Source: Pseudomonas sp. LS44 | GTDB lineage: Bacteria > Pseudomonadota > Gammaproteobacteria > Pseudomonadales > Pseudomonadaceae | Length of the DNA stretch: 64,000 bases | NCBI RefSeq assembly: GCF_024730785.1 | Contig: NZ_CP102830.1 | Location: 1,054,001 to 1,118,000 of the forward strand | Reading direction: 5' to 3' | In this document: piece by piece, positions 63,901 to 64,000 of the stretch | Layout of the letters: every line of letters starts with the position of its first letter | How positions within the stretch are numbered: the first letter of the stretch is position 1 | Translations under genes and position numbers: made by a program | Notes under the pieces: model-generated | The model's input: only the letters and a program-made list of their open reading frames with translations | Database searches by the model: none | What the model was told of the DNA's origin: nothing

Positions 63901-64000
63901 TCGCGTACGCCGAGGGCCAGCACCTCGCCTTGGCCGTCGCCGAACACCTGCACTTCCAGATGGCGGGCGCGCTGGATGTATTTCTCGATGAATACGCCGG
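60957..64000 (-). CDS. uca: Urea carboxylase (5' end beyond right edge) with an in-frame palindrome
   Basis: The visible ~1013 residues cover, in order, the end of the biotin carboxylase ATP-grasp domain ('FYFLEVNTRLQVEHGVTE'), the KipA-like AHS2 domain ('TVQDFPGRLGYWAVGVPPS'), the KipI-like AHS1 domain ('NPARTWTAENSVGIGGAY') and the biotin carrier domain with biotinyl-lysine in 'ILESMKMEIPL'. It carboxylates urea to allophanate, the substrate of AtzF. The N-terminal ~200 residues lie outside the window. Unusually, a 61-bp repeat (62207-62267) encodes an extra ~20 residues ('LVARMQSGADASPASRISSG') between AHS2 and AHS1 without breaking the frame. Confidence 0.93.
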   Translation of the reverse strand, partial: GVFIEKYIQRARHLEVQVFGDGQGEVLALGVRDCSVQRRNQKVLEETPATNLPAGMADELCAAAIKLAKAVSYRSAGTVEFVYDSEAERFYFLEVNTRLQVEHGVTEQVWSVDLVRWMIELAAGDLAPLSELAKGLKPSGHAIQARLYAEDPGRDFQPSPGLLTAVEFPKADGKALRIDTWVEAGCEIPPYFDPMIAKLIAWAPSRAEASAALSQALADSILYGVESNRDYLRQILVDAPFASGSPWTRCLEGLIYKADTFEVLSAGTQTTVQDFPGRLGYWAVGVPPSGPMDDRALRLGNRLLGNAEGAAGLEITMSGPSLRFNTDAVIAVTGAAIPLSLDGVAQPLNTALLVKAGSTLSLGTIAGSGARAYLSLRGGLQVPDYLGSKSTFTLGQFGGHGGRALRAGDVLHIPALDDREAGASLPAELYDVLPAVREIRVIYGPHGAPEYFTPAYIETFFATAWEVHFNSSRTGVRLIGPKPEWVRESGGEAGLHPSNIHDNPYAIGAVDFTGDMPVILGPDGPSLGGFVCPVTTIEADLWQLGQLKAGDKVRFLPVEITTARELAKLRQEETRNLVARMQSGADASPASRISSGLQSPIVLDLGEADKHLVARLSGDTHLLLEIGQPELDLVLRFRGHALMQALEAKQIAGVIDLTPGIRSLQVHYQPETLPLQQLLDTVAGVWGAVCNAQDLKVPSRIVYLPLSWDDPACQLAIEKYMTTVRKDAPWCPSNLEFIRRINDLPNLDEVYRTVFDASYLVMGLGDVYLGAPVATPLDPRHRLVTTKYNPARTWTAENSVGIGGAYMCVYGMEGPGGYQFVGRTLQMWNRYRAVAAFDGKPWLLRFFDQIRFYPVSASELLQIRRDFPLGRYDLRIEHSELALADYQQFLNEEAEGIAAFRGQQQAAFNAERERWIASGQAHFDSEEAVVELGEDTPLGAGQHAIESHIAGNLWQVQVEAGCEVKAGDVLVILESMKMEIPLTAPRDGVVREVRVQPGSPVRAGQRVVVLEEA
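62207..62267. repeat. 61-bp REP-like palindrome inside the urea carboxylase gene
   Basis: Arms 62207-62227 (GTAGCCCGGATGAAATCCGG) and 62246-62267 (ends GCATCCGGGCTAC). Length and arms match the intergenic element at 15439-15499. The reading frame stays open through it on the minus strand. Confidence 0.88.

Overview
The window looks like a chromosomal segment of a GC-rich Pseudomonas or close relative (Pseudomonadales). Evidence for this: a phaG-type (R)-3-hydroxyacyl-ACP thioesterase/transacylase gene; an itaconate-degradation cluster in nearly the order known from P. aeruginosa (PA0877-PA0883); tauABCD; a tRNA-Gly(CCC); and many intergenic palindromes of the REP kind common in this genus. 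No phage, plasmid, IS transposase or CRISPR array is visible.

Left half (1-34.5 kb), catabolic island. It opens with the 5' end of an acyl-CoA ligase gene and an MFS carboxylate transporter (both minus strand), then a DUF1302/DUF1329 exported pair, a MalT-like LuxR regulator, and an itaconate module. In the module a LysR regulator is divergent from an itaconyl-CoA hydratase, acyl-CoA dehydrogenase, MmgE/PrpD protein, itaconate CoA-transferase and citramalyl-CoA lyase, giving acetyl-CoA plus pyruvate. A second MalT-like regulator is divergent from a 15-kb run of same-strand genes (18560-34463): CoA ligase, SCPx-type thiolase, split MaoC hydratase pair, SDR, three acyl-CoA dehydrogenases, enoyl-CoA hydratase, aldehyde and alcohol dehydrogenases, nitronate-monooxygenase-like flavoprotein, PaaI thioesterase, a DUF35 OB-fold protein, a thiolase-fold protein without nucleophile, and an AraC regulator. 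Together these could take an alcohol to aldehyde, acid and CoA ester, then shorten it by beta-oxidation and possibly a retro-aldol step. The paired (heteromeric) enzymes resemble those used on bulky isoprenoid or steroid CoA esters; the actual substrate cannot be read from sequence.

Middle (34.5-47 kb). A pertactin-like autotransporter is divergent from an unusual BvgA-like response regulator fused to a PAS domain and a degenerate BvgS-like kinase. Then come tauD-tauC-tauB-tauA (minus strand), a GAF/PAS diguanylate cyclase, tRNA-Gly(CCC) and phaG.

Right part (47-64 kb), signalling and envelope genes, then urea use. It holds a periplasmic binding protein coupled to a large HD-GYP phosphodiesterase, two L,D-transpeptidases, a CWC-domain protein plus rRNA pseudouridine synthase unit, a Cache diguanylate cyclase, a hybrid histidine kinase convergent with a NarL-type response regulator, allophanate hydrolase, and a urea carboxylase that runs off the right edge.

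The most unusual non-coding signal is a set of 140-270 bp palindromic elements with 18-23 bp terminal inverted repeats (39622, 53262, 54439, 58016). Every one has its ends at, or within a base of, the stop codons of neighbouring genes, and two near-identical inverted copies bracket a two-gene unit. A separate 61-bp palindrome family occurs once between genes (15439) and once apparently inside the open urea carboxylase reading frame (62207).
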